64,000 nt of DNA from Flavivirga spongiicola (GCF_030540825.1 NZ_JAUOEO010000001.1:4105001-4169000), one strand, 5' to 3'; numbered from the stretch's first letter, positions 8,681 to 19,605 are shown. Notes: a model not told the origin generated them from the sequence alone. Numbers and translations: made by a program.

Positions 8681-9760
8681 TTATACTAATTCAAGAAATA
8701 ACTCTTCGTACTTATTAAGAATTATCTCTTTATTAAATTTTTTAAATACCGAATAGTTCACTTCTTTTGGGTCCCATTCAAGTTCTGTTGCAGCTTTAAT
8801 TATGTTTTGAATATATTCCTCTTGACTGTCCGCTACTAATCCGTTCACACCATCTTCCATAATTTCATTTAATCCACCAGGAGCGCGATAGGCTATTACA
8901 GGTGTTCCAATAGAGCAACTTTCTAGCAAGCAGTTTGGAAACCCCTCAACATATGCGCCTTGAAGGAAAAAATCACTTTCTGCTAGGTATCTAGGAACCT
9001 CATTTGTATATGGTATATGTATTATGTTTTTTTTAATCCCTAATTCTTCAATAAGGTTAAATAAGTTATCTTTTTCAGTACCATCACCAATAATAGTATA
9101 TTGATATGGGAAATTCAATTTAGAAATGGCTCTAATAATGCGTTCGTGCCCTTTTTGTTTTTTCAATCTAGCCACCGTTATAAACTTTACAACATCATTT
9201 TTTTCCTCATTAGGTGTTTTTAAAATAAAAGCATCTGTTATGGGATTATTTATAATGCGCATTTTATTTGGTGGTATATCCTGATTGGCCTTCATATCAT
9301 TATACATATCTTTAGATTGACATAAAATAATATCTAAAAATTTATAACCAATTTTTGTGAGCGGAATTTTACCTAATATACCTGTTCTTTTTTTATAAAA
9401 TTTTGCTTGTACACTTAAAACATTGGCTTCTCTTCCAATAAACTTGGTTTTAGGAAAGAAAATTGATAGCAATCCCATGACTGTATTTAGATGAGATATA
9501 GAACTGACTACAATATTAGGTCTATTTTTTAATAAGGCAAAGAAAAAACTAGGTGTAGCTGTAAGAACTCTAGGCCTATTAAAGTATTTTACATTAATTC
9601 CGTCAATATTGTAAACAGTGTTTTTTTCATAGCCAGCAGCCCATAGCGAAACATCAAAATGTGACTTAGATAGGTTTTGAGCTAAAAAGGTCATAACCCT
9701 CTCAGCACCACCAGCAGTGATCTCTGGAACTACAAATACTATTTTCTTCTTTTTATCCAT
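8681..9760 (-). CDS. GT4-family glycosyltransferase
   Basis: A 359-residue GT-B enzyme. It has the N-terminal loop TAGGAERVM near residue 15, VARLKKQKGHERIIRA near 198, and the C-terminal AYVEGFPNCLLESCSIGTPVIAYR, with an E-x7-E spacing. It is one of three GT4 enzymes plus one GT2 in this block, giving at least four transfers after the initiating sugar. It lies 23 bp downstream of the Wzy polymerase gene. Confidence 0.9.
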   Translation of the reverse strand: MDKKKKIVFVVPEITAGGAERVMTFLAQNLSKSHFDVSLWAAGYEKNTVYNIDGINVKYFNRPRVLTATPSFFFALLKNRPNIVVSSISHLNTVMGLLSIFFPKTKFIGREANVLSVQAKFYKKRTGILGKIPLTKIGYKFLDIILCQSKDMYNDMKANQDIPPNKMRIINNPITDAFILKTPNEEKNDVVKFITVARLKKQKGHERIIRAISKLNFPYQYTIIGDGTEKDNLFNLIEELGIKKNIIHIPYTNEVPRYLAESDFFLQGAYVEGFPNCLLESCSIGTPVIAYRAPGGLNEIMEDGVNGLVADSQEEYIQNIIKAATELEWDPKEVNYSVFKKFNKEIILNKYEELFLELV

Positions 9761-9783
9761 TTCATTTGTTTTAAATAGGACCT

Positions 9784-11010
9784 TTATTGTGCTATTGGTA
9801 ATTCATTTTGGTTATCAGTGAATTTTCGGTATATCTGACTGTCAAAAAGTGCTAAGCAGATAATTAGTGTTCTGGTATGCCAAATATTATGTGAAACAAA
9901 ACCTTCAAAAATCATGAGGACAACAAAAATCAAATAGTAAAATTGATCGTATTTAAGAGATAACTTCACACTATAACCAATATAATACAAGTATATTAAT
10001 AATGATAATAAACCAAAATTTATCCCCAAATACAGAAAGTAATTATGTGAATTTAAATTATTGAAGTTTTTGTCAGAGCTATACCCTGTACCTCTACCCA
10101 TTGGATGATCAAGAAAATCTATAAAGAACTCTACGAGTAGGACACCTCTACCACCACTAGTACCTCCTTCATCTATTTTAAGTTCACTTTTCCCTAAAAG
10201 CATATCCATTCGTTGTCCTGCAGCACCTCTGGAAAATTGAGGGAAGTTCTCTCGGATTACTTCGGAAAACGAAAGTAATGATATATAGATTATGGAAAAG
10301 AGAGCTATAATTTTAAAGAAACTTAAAAAAACTGTTTTGGGGTCTAGCTTTATTTTTGAACTCCAATTATTCATTGTACCAAAAATTAAAATTAGAACAA
10401 TGGATACCATCCCACTTCTAGATAGTGTTAGGAATACAGTTATCACCATTACTGCAATGGTAAAATATCTTAGTTTTTTGTTTTTATTTATTAATACTAA
10501 AAGCCCTAAAGCTAAGAATTTTATTCCAGAAGCTGCTCCATTAGGGTTCTCGGCAAAACCACCTTTCCTTACGTTTTGAGATAGTCTTAAATTATATTTT
10601 GGGAGGCCAATGAAAAAGTCATAAAGCATACTGCCTGCTAATACTGCTAAGCACAAAGAGACAACGATTATAACCGTCTTTTTGTCTTCTGCTCTAAAAT
10701 AATGAACAACAAAGGTATAAAGTAATAGAGTAAATGTGTTAAGAACAATTTTTTGTGTTATTATTTCAGAACTTGCCTGAGAAAATGCGGCATAGGTTAT
10801 TGAGAATATAAGTATGGACAGGAATAACTTGAAGCTATGAGACCTAAATAAATCAATAAAATCTTTTATTGAATACTTCAATAAAAATACGCCCATAAAT
10901 AAAGGTAAAAGAAACTCGGCAGGAGGAACAGGTATTATACCTATTCGATATAAGAATATATCTGAATAAGATGCAAATAAAATAATTAAGCCACCTAGAA
11001 CGTATTTCAT
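9784..11010 (-). CDS. O-antigen polymerase / ligase family protein (Wzy-like)
   Basis: A 408-residue polytopic membrane protein with about ten to twelve predicted helices. It contains the Wzy_C/WaaL-type signature: GGFAENPNGAA near residue 150 and, in the large periplasmic loop, GRGTGYSSD followed by LNSHNYFLYLGINFG near 320. This fits the polymerase that joins undecaprenyl-linked repeats on the periplasmic side. The adjacent Wzx gene supports a Wzx/Wzy-dependent pathway. A WaaL-type ligase role cannot be fully excluded by sequence alone, but the locus context favours polymerase. Confidence 0.85.
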   Translation of the reverse strand: MKYVLGGLIILFASYSDIFLYRIGIIPVPPAEFLLPLFMGVFLLKYSIKDFIDLFRSHSFKLFLSILIFSITYAAFSQASSEIITQKIVLNTFTLLLYTFVVHYFRAEDKKTVIIVVSLCLAVLAGSMLYDFFIGLPKYNLRLSQNVRKGGFAENPNGAASGIKFLALGLLVLINKNKKLRYFTIAVMVITVFLTLSRSGMVSIVLILIFGTMNNWSSKIKLDPKTVFLSFFKIIALFSIIYISLLSFSEVIRENFPQFSRGAAGQRMDMLLGKSELKIDEGGTSGGRGVLLVEFFIDFLDHPMGRGTGYSSDKNFNNLNSHNYFLYLGINFGLLSLLIYLYYIGYSVKLSLKYDQFYYLIFVVLMIFEGFVSHNIWHTRTLIICLALFDSQIYRKFTDNQNELPIAQ

Positions 11011-11023
11011 ACCTACTTGTTTT

Positions 11024-12565
11024 TTACTTTTTAAATTTACGTTTCATAAAATTGGTTAATCTATAAACTAAATTCTTAAACCCTCGACTTAAAGATATTA
11101 AAATTGAAAAGTAAATGATTGTAAATATTGTTCCTAATTTTAAAACTTTTAATGCTAGGACAAATAAATTAGAACTTTCTTCTATACCTAATATCTTATA
11201 TATATAATAAAAAATGGTTCCAGCTAGTGCTACATATAGAAGGTGCCATGTAAATCCTATCCAATATTTTTTAACATCAATTCCAAAACCTTTTTTAAAC
11301 AAATAATATGGTCTCCAAATTAAAACAATAATTATCTGACTCAATATAGTACCAATAAATACACCAATAACACCAAGTCTTAATATAAATACGATGGAGA
11401 ATAGTAAATTTAATCCGCTTTGAGCTAAAGGAGCCCATATGTCGGCATATAATCCATACGCTTGTTTAAAACTATCCACTGGTTGTCTAACCTGCAATAT
11501 GAAAAATATTAAAACAAGTGCCGATAAAATGTAGTGTGACATAACATATTTTTTCCCTAGCCATAACGTAATCAAATCATCAAAACCAAAAAAAAGCATT
11601 ATGGAAGCACAGCCAGCAAGAAAAAAACGTAAGGCCATCATTTCCCAAAAAACCTTGGTCATGTTTTTAATATCGTTTTCGGCCACTAAGTTACCAACGC
11701 TGGCATTTGTTCCTTTAAATACTTGACCTACCAGAGTATTAATATTATTCATTACTAATTGATAATTACCAACAAATGCCACTGTTGCTGGGTTAATTAG
11801 GGCAAATATTAAAATGTTATCAGTACCGTTGGAAACAAACCCTCCAATCTTATGAAAACTTAATTGCTTTATTTTTTTTAGCAATTCTTTATTACGTTCT
11901 CTGATCTCTTTGGTTGTTTTAAATTTAAAAATTAACCAAGGGTAAGTTTTTCTTATTTTTTTTCGCAATGCATATATATAAATAAACGGTATTGCCAATT
12001 CAAGGGAAATCCAAAGTAGAATATTTTCAAAATAAATTAGAGTCACGCATTGCAATATAAGTCGTAAAACAAATGATGATTGGTAAATGGAGATACTCAT
12101 ATAGCCTTTTTGGTCGGCTTCCATCAGGAATACGTGATATGCAAAAAAGTAACCAAGCAAATTACTTGTTAATAGAGCTATGAACAAGAATATTATAATT
12201 CCAACATTAATTGTTGTATTTTCAAATATGTATGGAAAAAAAAATATTAATAGTAATGCTGCACTAAAAACAAATAACCCTATCCTTTTATAAAGGTATC
12301 CTAGGTACCCAATAATCTCATTTATTTTTTCCCGATTATTCTCATAAATGGGTTTATAAAGTGAGAAACCAACGGCTGCACCTATACCTAGTTCAGACAG
12401 GTTTAAAAACATTAAAATACTTTTTAGGGTTCCAACAATTCCGATAAAATCATCCCCAAGTTTGTCTAAAAAGATATTTCGAGAATAGAATTGGATTATA
12501 ATGTAGACTATATGAAAAACAACAGCAATCCAAGCGTTTTTTATTGTTAGTGCTAGTCTAGACAT
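11024..12565 (-). CDS. Wzx-like flippase (MOP superfamily polysaccharide transporter)
   Basis: A 513-residue protein with roughly fourteen hydrophobic segments and a positively charged C-terminal tail ending KRKFKK. The start (NAWIAVVFHIVYIIIQFYSRNIFLDKLG) and the central GFVSNGTDNILI near residue 240 fit Wzx-type polysaccharide transporters of the MATE/MOP superfamily. It would flip the completed lipid-linked repeat unit across the inner membrane for the Wzy protein encoded just downstream (13 bp gap). Confidence 0.88.
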   Translation of the reverse strand: MSRLALTIKNAWIAVVFHIVYIIIQFYSRNIFLDKLGDDFIGIVGTLKSILMFLNLSELGIGAAVGFSLYKPIYENNREKINEIIGYLGYLYKRIGLFVFSAALLLIFFFPYIFENTTINVGIIIFLFIALLTSNLLGYFFAYHVFLMEADQKGYMSISIYQSSFVLRLILQCVTLIYFENILLWISLELAIPFIYIYALRKKIRKTYPWLIFKFKTTKEIRERNKELLKKIKQLSFHKIGGFVSNGTDNILIFALINPATVAFVGNYQLVMNNINTLVGQVFKGTNASVGNLVAENDIKNMTKVFWEMMALRFFLAGCASIMLFFGFDDLITLWLGKKYVMSHYILSALVLIFFILQVRQPVDSFKQAYGLYADIWAPLAQSGLNLLFSIVFILRLGVIGVFIGTILSQIIIVLIWRPYYLFKKGFGIDVKKYWIGFTWHLLYVALAGTIFYYIYKILGIEESSNLFVLALKVLKLGTIFTIIYFSILISLSRGFKNLVYRLTNFMKRKFKK

Positions 12566-12584
12566 TTGAATTGCTATTAAATAT

Positions 12585-13523
12585 TTATTTAGATTTTACT
12601 AACTGATAACTTGATGAAATCAATTCCATCACTTTAGTGGGCATAAATAACACTAAAAAAGTACGTAGTCTAATCTCAGAAAAATTACTAGACTTTCTAA
12701 TGTCTCTTTTTAATTTTTTTCTAAATTTCCTTTCTTTATCAAAAACCACATTTCTGCTTAATAGAAAATAATGATCAGTATAGTAACCAACTATATAATT
12801 ATCCATTACCTTTTTTAACTTTTCACTTTTTGGAATGTTAGCTTTCATATATTCCGTAGCTCTTATAGCTATATCCCTTTTCATTTCAGAGTATTTGCTT
12901 CGAATAATACCAATACTTTCTCTGTTATAGATATAAAAAGGACTATTCAAGTAACCAATAGATGACACTTTATTTATTACATCAATTGTAAAGAAAACAT
13001 CTTGATGAATAATTTTAGGGATAAATCTCATTTCTTCTACAACATGCCTTCTGTAAATTCGCTTCCAAACTTGAAAAGCATTTGCTTTTATTATTCTTTC
13101 GGTAGCAGTAATGGGATCTTCAATTGTAAAACTATTATCGAAGACTTTTGTGTTTGATTCTGCATTTCTTTCTATTTCAACGACTTCAAGATTATTATCT
13201 AGCATTAGTTGAAGCATTTTTTCTAGCATTATGGCTTCTATATAATCGTCGCTATCAATAAATGATATAATATCACCACTAGCATTTTCTAGTCCGGTAT
13301 TTCTTGCTATACTGGAACCTCCATTCTCTTGGTCTATATGAATTATTCTAGAATCTTTTTTAGAGAGAGACTCACAAAGGGACTTACTATTATCTGAAGA
13401 ACCATCATTAACCAATATAATCTCCAAGTTTTTGTAAGTTTGATTACAAATACTATTCACGCAACGCTCCAAATACTTTTCTGCATTGTATACTGGTACT
13501 ATAACCGAAATTAAATTAGTCAT
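12585..13523 (-). CDS. GT2-family glycosyltransferase
   Basis: A 312-residue GT-A enzyme. It begins with SVIVPVYNAEKYLERCVNSI (residues 6-25), then VNDGSSDNS, NGGSSIARNTGLENASG and the metal-binding SFIDSDDYI near 87-94. These are the classic family 2 motifs. The C-terminal 100 residues are basic and end in a hydrophobic stretch that may rest on the membrane. It follows the SGNH-type gene and precedes Wzx in the operon. Confidence 0.92.
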   Translation of the reverse strand: MTNLISVIVPVYNAEKYLERCVNSICNQTYKNLEIILVNDGSSDNSKSLCESLSKKDSRIIHIDQENGGSSIARNTGLENASGDIISFIDSDDYIEAIMLEKMLQLMLDNNLEVVEIERNAESNTKVFDNSFTIEDPITATERIIKANAFQVWKRIYRRHVVEEMRFIPKIIHQDVFFTIDVINKVSSIGYLNSPFYIYNRESIGIIRSKYSEMKRDIAIRATEYMKANIPKSEKLKKVMDNYIVGYYTDHYFLLSRNVVFDKERKFRKKLKRDIRKSSNFSEIRLRTFLVLFMPTKVMELISSSYQLVKSK

Positions 13524-13551
13524 TGCTTAATATTTAATAGGTTAATGTTTT

Positions 13552-14454
13552 CTAGTTTGTTAATTTTACATTAGTATTCTCAAATATAATTTCCGATAAT
13601 TTTTCGACCCCTTTTAGGTTTAAATGATCTTCATCATGAAAATATTCTGGAACGGTAATTCTTGTTGAATAATCAAAATGTTTATGAAGGTTTAAGCTTT
13701 GTATAAAACTATCAACTTTTAAACTTTCTTCTTCTTTACATTGATTTATATAATGTTGGCTTACTGGAAATCTAACACCAAAAACTTTTATATTATGAGT
13801 CTTACAAAGACTTATAATTTTTTTATAGGTTTCTAGGTAATCATTATTAGTCATTATTGAGTTATGATCTAATTTCCCTGTGTTTATAGCTATTTCTTTT
13901 CTTTCTGAGTCTGTTAGTTTACTCCAATCTTTATCTTTGTTTTTATCAACGTTATCAGGTTTGAAGTACGTATAAACCCTGTTTAAGGCAAACCTTAAAA
14001 AACTATCATTAAATAACGGTATTCTTTCTGAAATTAAATCTAATTTTGACTTTTTATATACTTCTAATTCGTCATCTACTTGTGAAATATACTTATTTAA
14101 AAAGGTACTATTTGATGATAGTGTATTATTGAAAATCTGAGGTTCGGTAGCTATAAAAATATATTTTAGATTTTTATTATACTCAAGCATGTTTAATACC
14201 TTAATATACATTTCGTTTATACCATCTCCTCCAAATGCAAGGTTACCAATATTATCTGATAAATCAAGTAATTTAATCGTTTCGACGTGAGAGTCCCCTA
14301 GGAATATTACCTCCGATTGATTGTTTATAACCGTTTCAATTCTTTTCACGTATTTTCGTTCTTGTTTATAGAAATCGCTAGTTTGATAAAAAACCACATT
14401 TATCAATAAAAAGACAATTATATATGGAACTGATTTTATTATAATTTTTTTCAT
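13552..14454 (-). CDS. SGNH-like membrane-anchored protein, partner of MBOAT (copy 1)
   Basis: The 300-residue product has one N-terminal membrane anchor (about residues 5-24) and a periplasmic domain. FLGDSHVETI near 51 supplies a block-I-like GDS serine, and HDEDHLNLKG near 280 supplies the Asp-x-x-His of block V. This is the arrangement of SGNH hydrolases and of AlgX/AlgJ-type acetyltransferases, although overall similarity to a named family is weak. It is transcribed 11 bp after the MBOAT gene at 14466. By analogy with AlgI-AlgJ and DltB-DltD, the pair would pass acyl groups across the membrane to the polymer (inference). Confidence 0.68.
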   Translation of the reverse strand: MKKIIIKSVPYIIVFLLINVVFYQTSDFYKQERKYVKRIETVINNQSEVIFLGDSHVETIKLLDLSDNIGNLAFGGDGINEMYIKVLNMLEYNKNLKYIFIATEPQIFNNTLSSNSTFLNKYISQVDDELEVYKKSKLDLISERIPLFNDSFLRFALNRVYTYFKPDNVDKNKDKDWSKLTDSERKEIAINTGKLDHNSIMTNNDYLETYKKIISLCKTHNIKVFGVRFPVSQHYINQCKEEESLKVDSFIQSLNLHKHFDYSTRITVPEYFHDEDHLNLKGVEKLSEIIFENTNVKLTN

Positions 14455-14465
14455 CGAAGCTAACT

Positions 14466-15914
14466 TTAGAATTGGAAATAAATAAAATCTATAGGACCGT
14501 TTGTGGCTCTAAAAAATAGTATTAACAATAATAGAGAACAATATATTAATGTTCTATAAGGAGCTTTGAAATGTCCCACTTGGAATGAGTAATTGGCATC
14601 TCTATTAGAAATTTCGAAAATAAGTAAATACACTAAGCTAATAACAATAACAAATGGCATTACTGAAGACCCCATGCCTTTAAAGTGGCTTGTAGGATTA
14701 GCAAGTATACTACTAGATAACATTTCGGAGATATAATTTACAGCATGATTAAAAGATTTTGCTCTAAAGAATATCCAAGCGAAAGTAACTGCAATAAATG
14801 TAATTATTATATTGAAAGTTTTTACCAAGTTTGATGGCAAAATCTTTACAGTTTTCATTTGCTTACTGTAGAATGTCTGAATAAAATAAAACAATGAGTG
14901 TAATGCTCCCCATATAACAAAGGTCCAATTAGCTCCGTGCCAAAAACCACTCACTGTAAAGGTGATTATAATGTTTACAGATCTCCTAAAACTAGAATCT
15001 ACTTGACTTCCTCCCAAAGGAATATATACATAATCTCTAAACCATGTAGAAAGGGATATATGCCAGCGTCTCCAGAAGTCTTGAATATTTTCTGCCAGAT
15101 AAGGTGACTTAAAGTTTTGCATTAAATCTATTCCCATCATTCTAGATATACCAATGGCAATATCAGAATACCCAGAAAAATCACCATAAATCTGAAAAGC
15201 GAATAAAATAACACCTATAACTAAAACACTTCCAGGGTAACTATCTGAGTTTTCAAAAATTTGGTTTGCATAAAAAGCACAATTATCTGCAATTACTATT
15301 TTCTTGAAAAGCCCCCATAAAACTTGCTTGGCACCTTCTTTAAATTCATATACATCAAATTTTCTCTTTTTCCCAAACTGAGGCAGTAAATGAGATGCTC
15401 TTTCTATAGGTCCAGCAACCAGTTGAGGGAAGAAGGACACAAAAGTCATAAACTCTAGCAAGTTTTTATTAGCTTTCATTTTATCCCTATAGATATCTAT
15501 TGTATAGCTCATTGTTTGGAAAGTATAAAAACTTATACCTACAGGTAAAACTATATTCAATAAAAATGGGTTGGTTTCAAACCCAAATACAGAAATAAAA
15601 TCCGAAAAAGATTCTGCGAAAAAATTATAATATTTAAAGAATCCAAGTATACCTAAATTGATTAACAAGCTTAAAATAAGAAATTTTTTTCGTTGTTTCT
15701 TATTATTACTTTTATCAATTAAACTTCCAATAATATAGTCGCTTATAGAACTAATTATTATTAATGAAAGAAACCTCCAATCCCACCAGCCATAGAAAAC
15801 ATAACTGGAAATTAATAAGAGTGCATTTTGAAATTTTAAATTATTGTATGACTTGTAATATGCAAAAAATACAATAACGAAGAAAATTACAAACTCTAAT
15901 GAATTGAAAAGCAT
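14466..15914 (-). CDS. MBOAT O-acyltransferase (AlgI/DltB-like), copy 1
   Basis: A 482-residue polytopic protein with the AlgI signature regions: YVFYGWWDWRF near residue 40, LPVGISFYTFQTMSYTIDIYR near 125, QLVAGPIERA near 165, FRDYVYIPLGG near 290 and the conserved histidine motif GFWHGANW near 325. AlgI-type MBOAT proteins receive acyl groups in the cytoplasm and pass them through the membrane for polysaccharide O-acylation. The SGNH-like gene follows at once. A paralog with the same partner arrangement is at 21028-22428 on the other strand. Confidence 0.92.
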   Translation of the reverse strand: MLFNSLEFVIFFVIVFFAYYKSYNNLKFQNALLLISSYVFYGWWDWRFLSLIIISSISDYIIGSLIDKSNNKKQRKKFLILSLLINLGILGFFKYYNFFAESFSDFISVFGFETNPFLLNIVLPVGISFYTFQTMSYTIDIYRDKMKANKNLLEFMTFVSFFPQLVAGPIERASHLLPQFGKKRKFDVYEFKEGAKQVLWGLFKKIVIADNCAFYANQIFENSDSYPGSVLVIGVILFAFQIYGDFSGYSDIAIGISRMMGIDLMQNFKSPYLAENIQDFWRRWHISLSTWFRDYVYIPLGGSQVDSSFRRSVNIIITFTVSGFWHGANWTFVIWGALHSLFYFIQTFYSKQMKTVKILPSNLVKTFNIIITFIAVTFAWIFFRAKSFNHAVNYISEMLSSSILANPTSHFKGMGSSVMPFVIVISLVYLLIFEISNRDANYSFQVGHFKAPYRTLIYCSLLLLILFFRATNGPIDFIYFQF

Positions 15915-15938
15915 ATGTTATTTTTGATTAGTTAAATA

Positions 15939-17219
15939 TTACAGCCTTCCGTTAACTTTTTCTTTAATAATTCCTTTAACATCATATACCAAGCCGTTTT
16001 CGCTTAACAGACTGTTAAAATTCATATTAAGAAATTCCGAATGGGCAACACCTAAAATGACAGTTTCAAACGGACCTTTTGGTAGAGTATTAGTAGCTTC
16101 TAAATTATACTCGTGTAGAACTTCTTCCGAATTTACCCAAGGGTCATAAATAGTAATATCTAGCCCATATTCTTTTAAATGCTTAATAACGTCAACGATC
16201 TTAGTATTTCTAACATCAGGACAATTTTCCTTAAAAGTTATACCAAGCATAAGTATTTTGGCTCCATTTACTTTGATATCGTTTTTAAGCATCATTTTTA
16301 CTACTTCGCTTGCTACGTATTGCCCCATGCTATCATTTACACGTCTACCTGCCAAAATAATTTCTGGATGATATCCAACCTCTTGAGCTTTTTGAGCTAA
16401 ATAGTAGGGGTCTACACCAATACAATGTCCTCCAACTAGCCCCGGTTTAAAAGGTAGGAAATTCCATTTTGTACCTGCAGCTTCTAAAACAGAATGCGTG
16501 TCAATATCCATTAAATTGAATATTTTAGCTAACTCATTTACAAACGCAATATTGATATCACGTTGAGAATTTTCTATAACTTTTGCCGCTTCAGCAACTT
16601 TTATAGTAGGAGCAAGGTGAGTACCCGCAGTAATAACATCAGCGTATAAGTTATTAACTTTTATACCAATCTCTGGAGTTGATCCAGCTGTTACTTTTAA
16701 TATCTTATCTACAGTATGTTCTTTATCTCCAGGATTAATACGTTCAGGTGAATATCCTGCGAAGAAATCAGCGTTGAATTTAAGGCCGCTTATTTTTTCT
16801 AAAATAGGAACACACTCATCTTCAGTTACACCAGGGTATACAGTTGATTCATAAATCACTATATCTCCCTTTTTAAGAACTTTTGCAACTGTTTCACTAG
16901 ATTTATACAAAGGTGTTAAATCTGGTCTGTTATTTTTATCGATGGGTGTAGGAACCGTTACAATATAATAGTTGCAATTTTTTATGTCATCAATATTTGA
17001 CGAGCAATATAAACCGTCTCTAGAATCAGCACTATCTTTTAGTACTCCTTTTAAAACATCATCTTCAATTTCTAAAGTCGCGTCTTTTCCTTGCTGTAAT
17101 TCAGAAATTCGCTTTTCATTAATATCAAAACCAACAACTGAATATTTTGTTGCGAATAATCGAGCTAATGGTAGGCCTACATACCCTAATCCTATAATTG
17201 CTATTTTTTCTTTATTCAT
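15939..17219 (-). CDS. UDP-N-acetylhexosamine 6-dehydrogenase (WbpA/TviB/WecC family)
   Basis: This 426-residue NAD-dependent nucleotide-sugar dehydrogenase begins with the Rossmann motif IGLGYVGLPLA (residues 9-19). It carries TVPTPIDKNNRPDLTPL near 95, ESTVYPGVTED near 126 and the catalytic-cysteine motif GLVGGHCIGVDPYYLA near 258. The TVPTPI and VYPGVTE forms are those of WbpA/TviB-type enzymes acting on UDP-GlcNAc or UDP-GalNAc, rather than of UDP-glucose dehydrogenases. With the WbpP-like epimerase at 18610-19605 it would give UDP-GalNAcA, as in the Vi-antigen TviB/TviC pair. UDP-ManNAc as substrate (WecC) cannot be excluded, but no 2-epimerase was seen. Confidence 0.87.
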   Translation of the reverse strand: MNKEKIAIIGLGYVGLPLARLFATKYSVVGFDINEKRISELQQGKDATLEIEDDVLKGVLKDSADSRDGLYCSSNIDDIKNCNYYIVTVPTPIDKNNRPDLTPLYKSSETVAKVLKKGDIVIYESTVYPGVTEDECVPILEKISGLKFNADFFAGYSPERINPGDKEHTVDKILKVTAGSTPEIGIKVNNLYADVITAGTHLAPTIKVAEAAKVIENSQRDINIAFVNELAKIFNLMDIDTHSVLEAAGTKWNFLPFKPGLVGGHCIGVDPYYLAQKAQEVGYHPEIILAGRRVNDSMGQYVASEVVKMMLKNDIKVNGAKILMLGITFKENCPDVRNTKIVDVIKHLKEYGLDITIYDPWVNSEEVLHEYNLEATNTLPKGPFETVILGVAHSEFLNMNFNSLLSENGLVYDVKGIIKEKVNGRL

Positions 17220-17225
17220 AATATT

Positions 17226-18605
17226 TTATTTACCAATTGAAGAATATTCAAAACCTATTTTCTCCATTTCTGACTTGTCTAATATATTTCTACCATCGAA
17301 TATAAACGCAGGCTTTTTCATTTCTGTGTATATTCTTTTCCAATCATAAGTTTTAAACTCATCCCATTCTGTCATAATAGCTACAGCATGCGCATCTTTT
17401 AAGGCTTCGTAAGGGGTTTCCGTAGCTTTGACTAGTTTGCTGTTTTCTTCTTCAGACCTTGTATTTAAATAGTTTAAATCAGACTGCATTTTTTCATTAG
17501 AGACTTTAGGGTCGTAAACAACAACATTAGCTTGTTCGTTTAATAAATGATCGGCAACATAAATCGCTGCAGATTCTCTCGTATCATTAGTGTCCTTTTT
17601 AAAAGCCCAGCCTAAAAAACCAATTTTCTTTCCAGAAACTGTATTGTAAAGAGTGCTTATTAAATGATCTGAAAAACGTCTTTTTTGGTGGTCATTTAAA
17701 ATAATTACTTGCTCCCAATAATCGGCAACAGCTTGTAAGTTATAGCTTCTTGCGATATAAACAAGGTTCAAAATATCTTTTTGAAAGCAAGAACCTCCAA
17801 AACCAACAGATGCTTTAAGGAATTTGGGACCAATTCTAGAATCCATACCTATTGCTTTAGCTACTTCATTAACATCAGCCTCGGTTTGTTCACATAGTTC
17901 AGATATTGCATTAATTGAAGATATACGTTGCGCTAAAAAGGCATTAGCTGTTAGCTTCGATAACTCTGATGACCAAACATTTGTTCTTAATATTTTGTCT
18001 TGAGAAACCCAACTACCATAAATATTCGCTAAACTTTCAATAGCATCTTCGGACGCTCCGCCGATTAATACCCTGTCTGGGTTTAATAAATCTTGAATAG
18101 CAGTTCCTTCAGCTAAAAATTCTGGGTTTGATAAAATTTCAAAATTAACATCACTACCGGTATTGTCTAATATACTTTTAATGGCTTGTGCTGTTCTTAC
18201 AGGTAAGGTTGATTTTTCAACCACAATTTTATCTGTTGTAGCAACCTTGGCTATATTTCTAGCACAAAGTTCTACATATTTTAAATCAGCAGCCATCCCC
18301 TTACCTTTACCATAAGTTTTGGTAGGTGTGTTTACCGATATAAAAATCATTTGAGATTCATCAATAGCTTTGTCAATCTCAGTAGAAAAGAACAGGTTTT
18401 TTCCTCTAGTCTCTTTTACTATTTCTGCTAAACCCGGTTCATAGATAGGTAGCTTAGATAGATCATTATCGTTCCATGCTGCAATTCGATCTGCATTAAT
18501 ATCAACAATAGTTACTTTAATATCTGGGTTTTTCTTGGCAATTACAGCCATTGTAGGCCCCCCAACATATCCTGCGCCAATGCAGCAGATTTTTGTAATT
18601 TTCAT
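17226..18605 (-). CDS. ugd: UDP-glucose 6-dehydrogenase
   Basis: The 459-residue protein oxidises UDP-glucose twice to UDP-glucuronate. It starts with [20 protein letters not shown] (residues 8-27) and has LPIYEPGL near 52, [17 protein letters not shown] near 92, STLPVRTA near 132, [10 protein letters not shown] near 160 and the catalytic-cysteine motif [10 protein letters not shown] near 268. This longer form resembles the eukaryotic-type UGDH rather than the short bacterial Ugd. It lies 6 bp from the neighbouring dehydrogenase gene and 4 bp from the epimerase gene, so the cassette is tightly coupled. Its product feeds the 4-epimerase at 19749-20771. Confidence 0.93.
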   Translation of the reverse strand: MKITKICCIGAGYVGGPTMAVIAKKNPDIKVTIVDINADRIAAWNDNDLSKLPIYEPGLAEIVKETRGKNLFFSTEIDKAIDESQMIFISVNTPTKTYGKGKGMAADLKYVELCARNIAKVATTDKIVVEKSTLPVRTAQAIKSILDNTGSDVNFEILSNPEFLAEGTAIQDLLNPDRVLIGGASEDAIESLANIYGSWVSQDKILRTNVWSSELSKLTANAFLAQRISSINAISELCEQTEADVNEVAKAIGMDSRIGPKFLKASVGFGGSCFQKDILNLVYIARSYNLQAVADYWEQVIILNDHQKRRFSDHLISTLYNTVSGKKIGFLGWAFKKDTNDTRESAAIYVADHLLNEQANVVVYDPKVSNEKMQSDLNYLNTRSEEENSKLVKATETPYEALKDAHAVAIMTEWDEFKTYDWKRIYTEMKKPAFIFDGRNILDKSEMEKIGFEYSSIGK

Positions 18606-18609
18606 CTTA

Positions 18610-19605
18610 TTATAAATGTTTCCAATACCAATTAACAGCTTCTTTTATGCCGTCATTAATATTATATTTAGGATTGTAGTTTAATAATTGTTTTGCTTTA
18701 TCAACGGAAGCTAATGAATGAGGGATATCACCAACTCTATTTTCACGATGTTTTATTTCGATATTTTTAATAGAATCATCAAATGTAGATAGATGTTCTT
18801 TTAATAACATAGTTAATTCCAGCAGCGTCGTCCTGTCTCCATATGCTACATTATAAACGGTGTTTAATGCATCTTCATTATTTGTTGTAATGGCAAGCAA
18901 ATTCATTTGAACAACATTATCTATATAGGTAAAATCTCTTGAATAGCTTCCATCACCATTAATAACAGGCGATTCATGATTGATCAGTTGTTTTACGAAA
19001 AGTGGAATTACAGCGGCATAAGCTCCATTAGGATCTTGTCTTCTCCCAAAAACATTAAAATAACGTAAACCAATAGTATCTAATCCATACGATTTTTGAA
19101 AGATATCTGCATATAATTCATTAACATATTTTGTAATAGCGTAAGGAGATAGTGGTTTGCCTATGATATCTTCAACCTTAGGTAGTGCTTCATGATCCCC
19201 ATAAGTAGAAGAGCTAGCAGCATATACAAACCTTTTAACTTCTGCATCTCTTGATGCTACAAGCATATTTAGGAAACCAGAAACATTTACATCATTTGAG
19301 GTAATAGGATCGTTTATAGATCTTGGAACGGAGCCTAAAGCAGCCTGATGCAATACATAGTCAATATTGTTACATGCTTCTTTACAATCATTTAAGTTTC
19401 TAATATCACCTTCAATCAATTCGAAACTTGGATGACTCATAAAAGGTTCAACATTCTTTCTTTTGCCTGTTGCAAAATTATCTAAACAAACAACAGATGC
19501 ACCATTGTTTAGTAGAGTTTCGCAAAGGTTAGATCCTATAAATCCTGCACCACCAGTAACAAGTACTTTACTATTTTTTATTTTATCTTGTAATTGATTA
19601 ATCAT
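18610..19605 (-). CDS. UDP-N-acetylglucosamine 4-epimerase (WbpP/TviC-like)
   Basis: A 331-residue extended short-chain dehydrogenase. The NAD motif is [10 protein letters not shown] (residues 19-28), the catalytic Ser lies in AASSSTYGD near 131, and Tyr-x-x-x-Lys is in SPYAITKY near 152. The N-terminal extension, the [15 protein letters not shown] segment and the [14 protein letters not shown] loop match the WbpP group, which prefers N-acetylated substrates (UDP-GlcNAc to UDP-GalNAc). It is the presumed partner of the dehydrogenase at 15939-17219 for UDP-GalNAcA. Confidence 0.87.
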   Translation of the reverse strand: MINQLQDKIKNSKVLVTGGAGFIGSNLCETLLNNGASVVCLDNFATGKRKNVEPFMSHPSFELIEGDIRNLNDCKEACNNIDYVLHQAALGSVPRSINDPITSNDVNVSGFLNMLVASRDAEVKRFVYAASSSTYGDHEALPKVEDIIGKPLSPYAITKYVNELYADIFQKSYGLDTIGLRYFNVFGRRQDPNGAYAAVIPLFVKQLINHESPVINGDGSYSRDFTYIDNVVQMNLLAITTNNEDALNTVYNVAYGDRTTLLELTMLLKEHLSTFDDSIKNIEIKHRENRVGDIPHSLASVDKAKQLLNYNPKYNINDGIKEAVNWYWKHL